Assembly (NCBI RefSeq): GCF_013450155.1 | Contig: NZ_JACCKD010000001.1 | Span: forward strand, 1-64,000 | Length of the DNA: 64,000 bases | From: Haloechinothrix aidingensis | Lineage (GTDB): Bacteria > Actinomycetota > Actinomycetes > Mycobacteriales > Pseudonocardiaceae | Direction of reading: 5' to 3' | Shown here: piece by piece, positions 51,795 to 60,790 of the stretch | How positions within the stretch are numbered: the stretch's first letter is position 1 | Layout of the letters: each line of letters opens with the position of its first letter | The notes under the pieces: generated by a model | Databases searched by the model: none | What the model was told of the DNA's origin: nothing | What the model saw: the letters and a program-made list of their open reading frames with translations, nothing else | Made by a program: the position numbers and the translations under genes

Positions 51795-53444
51795 ATGCCC
51801 CGACGCAGCCCTGCCGTCCTGATCTCGCTCGGCGCCGCGGGCGCCCTCCTCGCGGGCACATTCCCCGCCGTGGCCACGCCCGCCGGCTCGGACACCGGCG
51901 GGCCGCCGGTCCCGCAGCGCTACACGGCCCAGGCACTCGACTGGCGCCCCTGCTCCGAGGAGGACCTGCCGGAAGCGCGCCAGGAGACGAGGGACCTGCT
52001 GGAGTGCGCCGAGTACACCGCGCCACGGGACTGGACGTCACCCGCCGATGGTGACGACGTCACCATCGCCGTCAGCAGGCTCCCGTCCCCCGGCGGCGGC
52101 GCGGAGCGGTCGGTGCTGACCAACCCGGGTGGCCCTGGCGGGCCGGGTCGCGCGTTCCCGGCACGTTTCGCCGACCGGGACACGCTGCGCGCCGAGTACG
52201 ACGTGATCGGGTTCGACCCGCGGGGTACCGGCATGAGCACGAACATCACCTGTGACGGCGCCACGTCCGAGCTGGACCCGCTCGACCCGAGGGACCGCAG
52301 CCCGGCCAACATCGACCGGATCCTGCAGGCGACCGAGGACGCGGCCGAGGCGTGCCAGCGGCACTCCGGCGAGCTCGGCCCGCTGGTCAACACCGAGCAG
52401 ACGGTCCACGACATCGACCTCCTCCGCGAGCTGCTGCGGCGGGACCGGATCAGCTGGATCGGGTACTCCGCGGGCACCTGGCTCGGGGCCCACTACACCG
52501 AAGCGTTCCCGGAACGCGCCGACCGGTTCGTCCTGGACTCCAGCGTGGAGTTCACCGCAGGCTGGCAGGAGTCCTTCCAGCGGCAGCCGCGCGGCTTCGA
52601 GCGGCGCTGGCGGCAGGACTTCCTGCCGTGGATCGCCGAACACCACGACGTGTACGGTTACGGCCGCTCCGCGGAGGAGGCAAGGACGATCTACGAGCGC
52701 GTACGCGCCCGGCTCCAGGACGAACCCGTCGAGATCGACGGCACCACGGTGGGACCGGCCAAGTTCGACGAGCGCATCATCGGGTCGATGTACGGCAAGA
52801 GCGCCTTCCCCGGGCTCGCCGAGTTCCTCACCGCGACACGCACGCTGACCGGAGAGCAGGCAGGGCCCGGCGAACGCGCGGAGGCGCGCCGCACGCTCGC
52901 CTCCGTACGCATCCCCAACCCGCCACGCGGCCCGCGCCCGCTCACGGTGCACCCAGAGACCTCGCCGGACGGAGACAACGCGGCGAACCCTGGAGAGTAC
53001 GACGACGCCGCCACCGCGAGTTTCTGGAGCATCCCGTGCAACGAGACGGACTGGGAAGGCGACCCCGACAGCGTGCGGCAGGAGTCCGCGCGGCTCGGTG
53101 AGCAGTACCCGCTACTCGGCTGGGGATGGCTGAGCCAGCCATGCATCTACTGGGACGGCGAGCCCGTTGACCTGCCCACCCCGACCGGCGAGGGAGTCCC
53201 ACCGGTGTTGATGGTGCAGTCCACAACCGACCCGGCCACCCCGATCGAGGGCGCGCGCCGCGCGCACCGCGCCTTCGAGGGTTCCGCCATGCTCACCGTG
53301 GTCGACGAGGGTGACCACGGGCTCTACGCGAGCGGCAACCGGTGTGTGGACCGCATTGTGGAGGACTACCTCGTCCACGACGCCACCCCGCAGGACTCGG
53401 TCTGCAAGGGGACCCCGCTACCGGAACCCGGCGCGGCACGGTAA
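51795..53444 (+). CDS. Secreted alpha/beta hydrolase, tripeptidyl aminopeptidase-like
   Basis: A 549-residue secreted peptidase of the S33/Tap type. The N terminus is a signal peptide (hydrophobic AVLISLGAAGALLAGTFPAV, then ATPA cleavage region). The alpha/beta hydrolase core has the oxyanion segment LTNPGGPGGPGRAF, the family stretch VIGFDPRGTGMS, the nucleophile elbow IGYSAGTW, catalytic Asp in VQSTTDPATP and His in VDEGDHGLY. Cys pairs support an extracellular location. Relatives in Streptomyces release tripeptides from protein N termini. A Crp-like site lies upstream. ATG 51795 follows GAGGAAC. Confidence 0.88.
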   Translation: MPRRSPAVLISLGAAGALLAGTFPAVATPAGSDTGGPPVPQRYTAQALDWRPCSEEDLPEARQETRDLLECAEYTAPRDWTSPADGDDVTIAVSRLPSPGGGAERSVLTNPGGPGGPGRAFPARFADRDTLRAEYDVIGFDPRGTGMSTNITCDGATSELDPLDPRDRSPANIDRILQATEDAAEACQRHSGELGPLVNTEQTVHDIDLLRELLRRDRISWIGYSAGTWLGAHYTEAFPERADRFVLDSSVEFTAGWQESFQRQPRGFERRWRQDFLPWIAEHHDVYGYGRSAEEARTIYERVRARLQDEPVEIDGTTVGPAKFDERIIGSMYGKSAFPGLAEFLTATRTLTGEQAGPGERAEARRTLASVRIPNPPRGPRPLTVHPETSPDGDNAANPGEYDDAATASFWSIPCNETDWEGDPDSVRQESARLGEQYPLLGWGWLSQPCIYWDGEPVDLPTPTGEGVPPVLMVQSTTDPATPIEGARRAHRAFEGSAMLTVVDEGDHGLYASGNRCVDRIVEDYLVHDATPQDSVCKGTPLPEPGAAR

Positions 53445-53543
53445 CCACCCGGCACCACGCCACGACCTGCGAGGGAAGGGAACATGACGCACGTCACCGG
53501 ACGCGCGTCACTCATCATCCCAACAGAGTAGTGACTCCACACC

Positions 53544-53576
53544 TTGTGCACAGAATTATCCACAAGGAGTGGACAA
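53544..53576. other. Three DnaA-box-like nonamers at 12-base spacing
   Basis: TTGTGCACA (53544), TTATCCACA (53556) and, on the other strand, TTGTCCACT (53568-53576) follow at exact 12-base steps in the gap between convergent genes. The middle one is a perfect E. coli-type DnaA box and the others differ from the actinobacterial TTGTCCACA by one base. CCTTGTG/CACAAGG also forms an inverted repeat here. dnaA, dnaN and gyrB are absent, so this is not the chromosomal origin. Confidence 0.4.
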
Positions 53577-53649
53577 CTCGGTCCGCGTTACCCACAGCAC
53601 CCCGTACCACCGCTCGCCGGGCCCGGTGCGCGGTGCACGGGGTCAGGCA

Positions 53650-53689
53650 CACGTGTGGGCCCGAGGAAGTATCCCCGGGCCCACACGTG
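53650..53689 (-). terminator. Terminator of pckG
   Basis: CACGTGTGGGCCCG and CGGGCCCACACGTG form a perfect 14-base stem around a 12-base loop, 11 bases beyond the pckG stop. It may serve the convergent peptidase gene as well. Confidence 0.8.
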
Positions 53690-53700
53690 CATCGGACGGC

Positions 53701-55524
53701 TCAGCCGAGGCGCTGCTTCAGCGCCTCCAGCTCGTCCCGCAACGACGTCGGCAGCCGGTCGCCGATCTTGTCGAACCATTCCTCGATCAGCGGGATCTCC
53801 GCGCGCCACTCGTCCCGGTCGACCTCGAGGCAGGCCTCGATATCCTCGATCGGGTCGTCCAGGCCGGAGAGGTCGAGCTGATCGGCGCTGGGCACCCAAC
53901 CGATCGGCGTCTCGGTCGCGGCCGCCTTACCCTCGATCCGCTCGATGATCCACTTCAGCACGCGGGAGTTCTCGCCGAAGCCCGGCCACAGGATCCGCCG
54001 GTCCGAACCGCGACGGAACCAGTTGACGTAGAAGATCTTCGGCAGCTTCGTCGCGTCGGCACTCTTGCCGGTGTCGATCCAGTGCTGGAAGTAGTCCCCG
54101 GCGTTGTACCCGATGAACGGCAGCATGGCCATCGGGTCACGCCGCACCTCACCGACCTTGCCGGCAGCGGCCGCGGTCTTCTCGCTGGACAGCGTGGCAC
54201 CGAGGAACGTGCCGTGCTGCCAGTCCCGCGCCTCGTTGACCAGCGGCACCGTGGTGGCGCGGCGACCACCGAACAGGATCGCCGAGATCGGCACACCGTT
54301 GGGGTCGTCCCACTCGGGAGCCAGGATGGGGCACTGCGACATCGGCGTGCAGTACCGCGAGTTCGGGTGGGCGGCAGGCTCCTCGGAGTCCGGGGTCCAG
54401 TCCTGCTTCTTCCACGAGGTGGCGTGGGAGGGCGTGTTCTCCATCTCCTCCCACCACACGTCGCCGTCGTCGGTCAGCGCGACGTTGGTGAAGACCGAGT
54501 TGCCCTTCTCGATCGTGCGCATCGCGTTCGGGTTGGTCTTCCAGTTGGTACCCGGCGCGACACCGAAGAAACCCGCCTCCGGGTTGACGGCGTACAGGCG
54601 GCCGTCCGAGCCGAACCGCATCCACGCGATGTCGTCGCCGAGCGTCTCCACCCGCCAGCCCGGGATAGTGGACTCGAGCATCGCCAGGTTCGTCTTGCCA
54701 CACGCCGAGGGGAACGCCGCGGCGACGTAGTAGACCTTGTCCTCCGGCGAGATCAGCTTGAGGATCAGCATGTGCTCGGCGAGCCAGCCCTCGTCGCGCC
54801 CGATCACCGAAGCGATACGCAGCGAGAAGCACTTCTTGCCGAGCAGCGCGTTACCACCGTAGCCGGAGCCGAAGCTCCAGATCAGGCGCTCCTCGGGGAA
54901 GTGCGTGATGTACTTCGTGTCGTTGCACGGCCATGGCACGTCGGCCTGCCCTGGCTCGAGCGGCGCACCAAGGGAGTGCAACGCGCGGACGAAGCCACGC
55001 TCGCTGCCGTCGTCGGCATAGAACTTCTCCAGGGCCGCCGACCCCATGCGCGTCATGATGCGCATCGACGCGACCACGTACTCCGAGTCGGTGAGCTCGA
55101 TGCCGAGCTTGGGGTTGTCGTCGCTGAGCGGGCCCATGCAGAACGGGATCACGTACATGGTCCGGCCGCGCATCGAGCCCCTGTAGAGCTCGGTCATCGT
55201 CGCCTTCATCTGATCCGGGTGCATCCAGTTGTTCGTCGGCCCGGCATCAGCCTCGGACTGCGAACAGATGAAGGTGCGCTCCTCGACACGCGCCACATCG
55301 CTTGGGTCGGACGCGGCCCAGTAGGAGTTCGGCTTGCCCTCCAGCGGGACGAACGTGCCGGCGTCGACAAGCTTCTTGTTGATTCGCTCCGACTCCTCGT
55401 CCGAGCCGTCGATCCACACCACGCGATCAGGCGTGGTGAGCTCCGCGACCTCACGCACCCACTCCAGCACCTGGCTGTGTGTCGTGGGAGCGCTGTCCAG
55501 TCCCGGGATGGCTACAGCAGTCAT
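53701..55524 (-). CDS. pckG: Phosphoenolpyruvate carboxykinase (GTP)
   Basis: Converts oxaloacetate and GTP to phosphoenolpyruvate, the entry step of gluconeogenesis. The 607 residues carry the GTP-type signature: kinase loop [15 protein letters not shown] with the active-site Cys, metal site [10 protein letters not shown], guanine-pocket region NYWFRRG-like [20 protein letters not shown], and [15 protein letters not shown] 55524 has AGGAG ten bases upstream; a TTG three codons earlier is less likely. The preceding 310 bases hold its promoter. A strong terminator follows. It is a housekeeping gene and a good taxonomic marker. Confidence 0.96.
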   Translation of the reverse strand: MTAVAIPGLDSAPTTHSQVLEWVREVAELTTPDRVVWIDGSDEESERINKKLVDAGTFVPLEGKPNSYWAASDPSDVARVEERTFICSQSEADAGPTNNWMHPDQMKATMTELYRGSMRGRTMYVIPFCMGPLSDDNPKLGIELTDSEYVVASMRIMTRMGSAALEKFYADDGSERGFVRALHSLGAPLEPGQADVPWPCNDTKYITHFPEERLIWSFGSGYGGNALLGKKCFSLRIASVIGRDEGWLAEHMLILKLISPEDKVYYVAAAFPSACGKTNLAMLESTIPGWRVETLGDDIAWMRFGSDGRLYAVNPEAGFFGVAPGTNWKTNPNAMRTIEKGNSVFTNVALTDDGDVWWEEMENTPSHATSWKKQDWTPDSEEPAAHPNSRYCTPMSQCPILAPEWDDPNGVPISAILFGGRRATTVPLVNEARDWQHGTFLGATLSSEKTAAAAGKVGEVRRDPMAMLPFIGYNAGDYFQHWIDTGKSADATKLPKIFYVNWFRRGSDRRILWPGFGENSRVLKWIIERIEGKAAATETPIGWVPSADQLDLSGLDDPIEDIEACLEVDRDEWRAEIPLIEEWFDKIGDRLPTSLRDELEALKQRLG

Positions 55525-55835
55525 CTCGTTCAATCTCCTGACTCCGACGCGATAAGCCCGCCCCAGAACGTCACTGTCCTGGCGCGGGCTTCCTTGCCGG
55601 CGACCGAATAACTTCGCACCCCCGTCGAAGGTCGGGTAACCGCGACGGGGTGCTCGATTGCGGGATCCTTCGAGACTAGCCGGATTAAGCGCCGATGGCT
55701 GGGGGGTGTCCTGTCGGTTCTCTCACAAGAACGATAAGGGAATCGATTCAGATTGCTCCAACCCGCTGAACGGGCGACGCCGCACAGGGCGGTGAGTTGT
55801 GCGCAATCACACCCTTGCGGGCGCGGTGAGAATCG
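55525..55835. other. Upstream region of pckG
   Basis: About 310 bases without a gene. A 10-base palindrome GAATCGATTC (55742-55751) and AT-richer bases around it may form a control site for pckG. TGTGATTGCGCACA (minus strand) looks like a Crp site but has the wrong spacing. A hairpin of GCCCGC/GCGGGC type lies near 55560-55590. Confidence 0.4.
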
Positions 55836-56531
55836 CTACCGGGTGATCCACTGCCCGGTTGCGGGGTCGACGGTCGTCATGCCGCTCGCCCCGGAGCCTG
55901 CCGCCTCGCCGGCGGCGGGCGAGGCGGCAGGCTCGGCTGAGCCGCTCGCCGTGCCGGGAGCCTGCGACTCGCCGACCTCGATCCACTGGCCGTCGCCGGT
56001 GTGCTCGAGCACCGTCGACGACCCGTCCGGCGCCACGACCACCGCCACATCGGCCTGCCCGTCGCCGGTCGAGTCGGTGAAGTAGTACGCCGTGCCGTCC
56101 GCTTCCTCCACAACAGCGGTGTCCGGCTCGCCGTCGTGGTCGGTGTCCACCGTCGCAGGCCCGACCTCGATCCGGCCGTCCGGAAACTCCGCGGTCATCG
56201 GGCCGTCCGTCCCGGTCTGCGTCTCGTCCGCGGCGGGTCCCTGCGTGCCGGGATCCACCGCGACCCACTCCCCGGAGGACTCGTCGTAGGCCGCGACCGA
56301 GACGGTGCGGCCCTGGCTGTCGAGCTCCACGTACTCGTCGGCCGAACCGGAGCCGTCGGTGTCGACGAACGCCCGGGCACCGTCCTCCTCACGGACGAGC
56401 ACCGTGTCGTACTCCCCGTCCCCGCTGGAGTCGAGGTTCATCTCGGCGGTGTATTCCTCACCGTCCACGGTGACCGTCATGTCCTCCGAGGTCGCGACCT
56501 CGTCGGTGCCGCCGGACTCGTCGATGTACAT
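55836..56531 (-). CDS. Acidic protein with repeated Asp/Gly-rich units (DUF6802-like)
   Basis: About 231 residues with no signal peptide. Four or five units of the form DxDxxGxxDxxVV recur (LDSSGDGEYDTVLV, VDTDGSGSADEYVEL, VDTDHDGEPDTAVV, TDSTGDGQADVAVV), each resembling a calcium-binding turn followed by a strand. A low-complexity Ala/Ser/Gly/Glu stretch precedes the conserved C-terminal MTTVDPATGQWI. The pattern fits the actinobacterial DUF6802 group, whose function I do not know. ATG 56531 follows GGGGACC. It lies downstream of the dynamin-like operon on the same strand. Confidence 0.7.
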   Translation of the reverse strand: MYIDESGGTDEVATSEDMTVTVDGEEYTAEMNLDSSGDGEYDTVLVREEDGARAFVDTDGSGSADEYVELDSQGRTVSVAAYDESSGEWVAVDPGTQGPAADETQTGTDGPMTAEFPDGRIEVGPATVDTDHDGEPDTAVVEEADGTAYYFTDSTGDGQADVAVVVAPDGSSTVLEHTGDGQWIEVGESQAPGTASGSAEPAASPAAGEAAGSGASGMTTVDPATGQWITR

Positions 56532-56685
56532 CGCCTGGTCCCCCTTCGCAGATACTCGTCGGAATGTAGCCGGCGCCGGTGGGCGCGGTCCGATCCTTGG
56601 ACTCACCGTAAGCCGCCACGGTTCCCCGGCCAAGACCGCGTTCGTGCGTTCCGCACCGGCCCTGACCTGCTCCTTCCCGGCCCGC

Positions 56686-58509
56686 TCACGAGACCGAGCC
56701 GAGCAGTTTCCTCGCCCGCTGCTGCCCGTCGGTCACCGCCTTGAGCTGCCTGGACACCTCGCCGAGACGCCTGGAACGCTCCTGCGCGCTGAGTTTCAAC
56801 GCCTTGTCCACCTCGACCAGCTCCGCGTCGATGGCCTCGATACGCTTGCCGAGAGCGTCGTCCAGCGCCAGCGACAGCTGCTGCTCGGCGTCGATGATCT
56901 GCTCGGAGACCAGCTGGTCGAGCATCGCCCGCGCTTCCGCGATCGACTCGGTCAGCCACTGCTTCATGTGCTGCTTGTCCGCGGCGTGCCTGCGCGTGCG
57001 AGCCATCCACCATCCGGCGCCGAGGCCGACCGCGATGGTCGCGGGCAGCACGACGGGGTTGAACAGCGCCATCCCGGCCAGCGGCGCCGCGGCGATCTTG
57101 CCGGCGCCGAAACCGCCCGACACCCCCATGAACACCAGCAGCTTGTCCTCCGCGGTCGGCGGGCGCTTGTCCGGGGGACGGACGACCACCTGTGGCTGGG
57201 TGCCCTTGGCGAACTGGGACCGCACGACGCGCAGCTCGTCCTGCGCGAACAGGTCCGCGAGGACCGTCTCGGTGACCTCGTTCAGCCGCCGCCCCAGCAG
57301 CTCGGAGAGCTTGCCGGACAGCACCTGGAGGGCGGCGTCCACCTCCTGCGGCAGGGCTGCCAGCGCGTCCCGGTCGGAGGCGTCGACCTGCTGGCGGAAC
57401 CAGGACTGCACGTCGCGGGTCTGGCGGCTGACCTCGTGGCTGCACTCCAGCCTGGCGCGCTGGATCTCACTACGCAGCGTGACCTGCCAGCCCTTCGTCG
57501 ACGACCGACGCTGGGCGCCCAGCTCATCGCGACGCTCCCGCAACGACTGCGCCTCGTCCTCCCCGGAGGACAGCGAGCGATGCGTCCCCTCGAGCACGCT
57601 TTCCTGCTCGTCCAGCGCCGTCAACGCCGCCCGCAACGCGTTGGCCTCGGCCAGCACGTCCGCGCGGCCGACCACCAGGCGCTGCACGGCCTCCTGCAGT
57701 CCCGCGATGCCGGACTGCTCCCGCAGCACCCGCGCGGCCTTCTCGTTCGGTGCCGACGCGGCCCTGGCGAACATCAGCGCCGACACCGCGTGGAACTCGG
57801 CCCCGGCGAACCGGGGCGCGTGCCTGCGCAGCAGCTCCCTGTTGTCCTCGAGTACCTGCCGCCAGCCGCGGAAGGAGTCGGTCTTCGACAGCACGAACAG
57901 GACCGTCTCGACGTTGTCGGCCATACGCGTCAGGAAGTCGAGCTCGGTCGAGGTGAACGGGGCGGAAGCGTCCACGACGTACAGCAGGGCCGTCGCCGCG
58001 GACGCGGCACGCATCGCGCGCTCGCCGTGCATGGAGTTCAGCCCGCCCACACCGGGCGTGTCCACCAGCGTCAACCGCTCCAGCAGCGGGCACGGCCCCG
58101 CGACCTCGACGTATTCGGGGGGAAGTTGCCCTGCCGGCAGCTCGTGCGCGGCGGACGTCCAGCTGACCAGCTCGTCGAGCTCGATGGGCACCTCCGGATG
58201 GCTGCCGGGGTAGCACGCCCGCGCCTGCCAGGACTCGGCGTGGTCGAAGCGCAGGTACGTCGCCGTGGCCGGCTCGGCGTCGACCGGCGACAGGTCCGGC
58301 TCTGCCAGCAGGGCGTTCACCAGGGAGCTCTTCCCGCGCTTGGTCTCTCCGACCACGACGACCGAGGGCTTTCCCGCGGCGTTCCTCGCGGTGTCGGCCA
58401 CCCAGCGGGCCGCGTCGGTGTCGAGCTCCGTGAGCACCTCGAGCAGACCGTCCCTGGCCTGCGCGAGCCGGCTCGACAGGTCCGGCTCGGTGAAGAACGG
58501 GGCCGTCAC
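56686..58509 (-). CDS. Dynamin-like GTPase (second of pair)
   Basis: The 607 residues start with a GTPase domain: P-loop VVGETKRGKSSLVNALL, switch region PATATYLRF, G3 VDTPGVGG and G4 LSKTD. Long helical segments and coiled coil follow, with a hydrophobic paddle (GMALFNPVVLPATIAVGLGAGWWMA) near residue 480 that could insert in membrane. This is the bacterial dynamin layout (DynA/IniA type). The GTG at 58509 overlaps the GrpE-like stop as GTGA. Together with the upstream GTPase it may form a membrane-remodelling hetero-complex, as Streptomyces DynA/DynB do at septa. Confidence 0.85.
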   Translation of the reverse strand: MTAPFFTEPDLSSRLAQARDGLLEVLTELDTDAARWVADTARNAAGKPSVVVVGETKRGKSSLVNALLAEPDLSPVDAEPATATYLRFDHAESWQARACYPGSHPEVPIELDELVSWTSAAHELPAGQLPPEYVEVAGPCPLLERLTLVDTPGVGGLNSMHGERAMRAASAATALLYVVDASAPFTSTELDFLTRMADNVETVLFVLSKTDSFRGWRQVLEDNRELLRRHAPRFAGAEFHAVSALMFARAASAPNEKAARVLREQSGIAGLQEAVQRLVVGRADVLAEANALRAALTALDEQESVLEGTHRSLSSGEDEAQSLRERRDELGAQRRSSTKGWQVTLRSEIQRARLECSHEVSRQTRDVQSWFRQQVDASDRDALAALPQEVDAALQVLSGKLSELLGRRLNEVTETVLADLFAQDELRVVRSQFAKGTQPQVVVRPPDKRPPTAEDKLLVFMGVSGGFGAGKIAAAPLAGMALFNPVVLPATIAVGLGAGWWMARTRRHAADKQHMKQWLTESIAEARAMLDQLVSEQIIDAEQQLSLALDDALGKRIEAIDAELVEVDKALKLSAQERSRRLGEVSRQLKAVTDGQQRARKLLGSVS

Positions 58510-58937
58510 CGCGCCGCGCTCCCATCGACGGTGTACACCGTCACGACCGGGACGCGCAGCACCGTCTCCCCGTCCACGAAGCCCGCGACCTCCGTCTCCG
58601 CGATCACCCCGTCGAGCGTGCCATCCACCGTAGACACGGTGCCGCCCGCCTCGTGGACGCTGGGGTCGAACCGCGCACCGTCCGGCCGCACCGCGGTGAC
58701 CCCCACCTCGGCCAGCCCCTCCTCGAGCCGCCCGGCCACGCCGCCACTGCGGGCCCGGTCGATCGCGTAGAGACACAGCTCGATCAGCGCACGCCGATCA
58801 TCCTCGAGTTGCCGCATGTCCCTCTCCGACGGAGCGGCCGCCCGGTCGGTTCCGCCTGCTCGCCCGACCGGCTCGGCATGCCCTGTGGACGCGGGCACCC
58901 GCGTCCGCCTCCGGAACGACGGCGCCATCCCGGCCAT
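58506..58937 (-). CDS. GrpE-like protein between dynamin genes
   Basis: The 143-residue product ends with a region resembling the GrpE beta domain (GLAEVGVTAVRPDGARFDPS, VIAETEVAGFVDGETVLRVP), preceded by a short helix (LEDDRRALIELCLYAIDRAR). True GrpE has a long N-terminal coiled coil that is missing here, and the first 45 residues are basic and low-complexity. It starts in the stop codon of the first dynamin gene (TGATG) and ends in the start of the second, so all three products are made together. It might couple the GTPases to a DnaK-like chaperone or act as a scaffold. Confidence 0.7.
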   Translation of the reverse strand: MAGMAPSFRRRTRVPASTGHAEPVGRAGGTDRAAAPSERDMRQLEDDRRALIELCLYAIDRARSGGVAGRLEEGLAEVGVTAVRPDGARFDPSVHEAGGTVSTVDGTLDGVIAETEVAGFVDGETVLRVPVVTVYTVDGSAAR

Positions 58938-60547
58938 CACCCGCCCTGCGTACCGCTGCCACGCAGCTGCTGCCAGATCAGAAAGTACGTCCGGTGCACG
59001 ACGTGCGCGACCCGGCTCTGCGCGGGCGTGGCACCGAACGAGGCGAAGGACCGCCACCAACCGGCGCGTTCGAGGGCGTGCTCGGTCAGGTCCGCGGCCC
59101 CCGCGCCCGGCATGCCCAGCCGCTCGCCGGTGTCGGCGTTGCTACCGACCCGCAGGATCTCGTCGGTGAGGTCCTGCGGCATCTCCACGGCACCCGATAC
59201 GACCAGTGTCAACGCCTCCAGCATGCGCAGCTGGTGTGCCTCCGGCCTGGCGAGCAGCACCTCGATGGCGTCGTGCACCCTGGACCGCTCGACAGGGTCG
59301 TTCGAGGAGTCGGCAAGCGCGGTCACCGAGGCCAGCGCGGCGGCGGCCTTGATGCCGTCCGCGCGCGCCGCGAACACCGTGTCCAGCCGGGACCGCACCG
59401 GCTCCAGCCCGGAGGCGTCCAGGACGATCCTGCGCAACGCGCCCGCGGTGATGTCCGGCTGCCCGCGGATGGCGTCCACGCACCGCCGGATGCCGTAAAG
59501 GTCCAGCCGCTCGAGCAGCCGGGCGCGCGTGCCTGCGGGAACGTCGCACTCCCAGGTGGTGAAGATGTCGGCCGACATCATCATCGTCTCGAGGTCCTCA
59601 TCGGCCAGGGCGGCCAGCCGGCGCAGCGACTCGGCGTCGGCCGAGGTGAAGCCGCCCGACTCGGCCGACTCGGCGAGCAGCCCGACCACCGGCAGCACGT
59701 CGGCCACCCGCGGGCGTAGCGCGGTCGCCTGCCGCTCGGCAAGCAACGAGGCGGCCTTCCACACGTCGCCACCCGCGCCGTCCACCGAGTCGGGCACGAC
59801 GGTGTCGGCCTTGTTCAGCACCGCGATCGCGTTCACCGGACCGGCTTCGGCGCTCGCGGTCGCCGCGGTGAACGCGGCCAGCGCCTCGTGGTCGTCGGCG
59901 CGCACGTGCTGCGTGACCACGTAGAGCACCGCCTCCGCGCCCGCCACGGCGTTACGCGAGGTCTCGTCGAGCTCGCCCATGCCCGAACCGGCGCCGTCCT
60001 CGCCAGCACCGTCGCTGCCCGCATTGCCACCCAGGTCGCCGCCCCCGAGCAGCTCCTCGGTGCGCCGCGCCGAGGCGGCGTCCAGCGACCCCAGCCCCGG
60101 CGTATCGATGACCGTCATGCCCTGCAAGACCGCATTGGTGAGGTAGACCTCCACATGCGAGACCGTGTCGAGCTCCACGCCGAGTGACTCCGGGATCATC
60201 CCGTCCGGGGAGAACGGCAGGACCTGCGTGGAGCCGTCGGTACGGACCACCTCGACGCGGTCCACGGTGCCGTACCGGAAACGGGTCACCAGGCGTGTGC
60301 ACTCACCGACTGCCGTCGGCGCGACCCTGCGCCCGATCAACGCGTTCACCAGCGTCGACTTCCCGGACTTGATCCGGCCAGCCACCGCGACCTGCAAGGG
60401 CGAGGCCAGCCTGCGCGACACCTCGTCGAAACCAGCCGCGGTGCGTGCACCGACCTGCGGCCGCAACCGCCTGCAGAGGTCGGAAACCGACGCCGACAAC
60501 GGCCCGGCCAGACGTGCCTGCTCGGTCACGGCCGTCAACGCCCCCAT
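58937..60547 (-). CDS. Dynamin-like GTPase (first of pair)
   Basis: The 536-residue protein has P-loop VAGRIKSGKSTLVNALIG, switch CTRLVTRFRYG, G3 VIDTPGLGSLD and G4 VLNKADTVV. A Gly/Asp-rich insert (LGGGDLGGNAGSDGAGEDGA) follows G3. The remainder is helical with no clear membrane helix. It resembles the IniC/DynB type, shorter than its partner. ATG 60547 is preferred over a TTG two codons upstream. First gene of a three-gene overlapping operon; divergent from the sensor kinase gene. Confidence 0.85.
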   Translation of the reverse strand: MGALTAVTEQARLAGPLSASVSDLCRRLRPQVGARTAAGFDEVSRRLASPLQVAVAGRIKSGKSTLVNALIGRRVAPTAVGECTRLVTRFRYGTVDRVEVVRTDGSTQVLPFSPDGMIPESLGVELDTVSHVEVYLTNAVLQGMTVIDTPGLGSLDAASARRTEELLGGGDLGGNAGSDGAGEDGAGSGMGELDETSRNAVAGAEAVLYVVTQHVRADDHEALAAFTAATASAEAGPVNAIAVLNKADTVVPDSVDGAGGDVWKAASLLAERQATALRPRVADVLPVVGLLAESAESGGFTSADAESLRRLAALADEDLETMMMSADIFTTWECDVPAGTRARLLERLDLYGIRRCVDAIRGQPDITAGALRRIVLDASGLEPVRSRLDTVFAARADGIKAAAALASVTALADSSNDPVERSRVHDAIEVLLARPEAHQLRMLEALTLVVSGAVEMPQDLTDEILRVGSNADTGERLGMPGAGAADLTEHALERAGWWRSFASFGATPAQSRVAHVVHRTYFLIWQQLRGSGTQGG

Positions 60548-60790
60548 TCCCAACGCTTCGTACCCGTGCCCGCGCCCGCGAGCTCGCCGGCACGCGCTCG
60601 CTCATCCGGAGAGCATCCTGCCACGCACGCGCACGACACGCCGGATCCTCCCCTTGGCCAGTCACATGCCGGGCTCGTCACCCCACACACGTGACCGGAC
60701 ACCGGACGTCACCGGCAGCAGGCGGTCACGGGTCGCCGTGGTCCCACGGGGTGACGCGGCGGACGGGGCACCCGGCCTAGTGTTCGGGTC

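Noticed and set aside
53521-53580. Chromosomal replication origin
   Set aside because: Only three DnaA-box-like sites and none of the usual neighbours (dnaA, dnaN, gyrB, rpmH).
55525-55835. TGTGATTGCGCACA upstream of pckG as a Crp site
   Set aside because: The half-sites are two bases too close for the TGTGA-N6-TCACA consensus.
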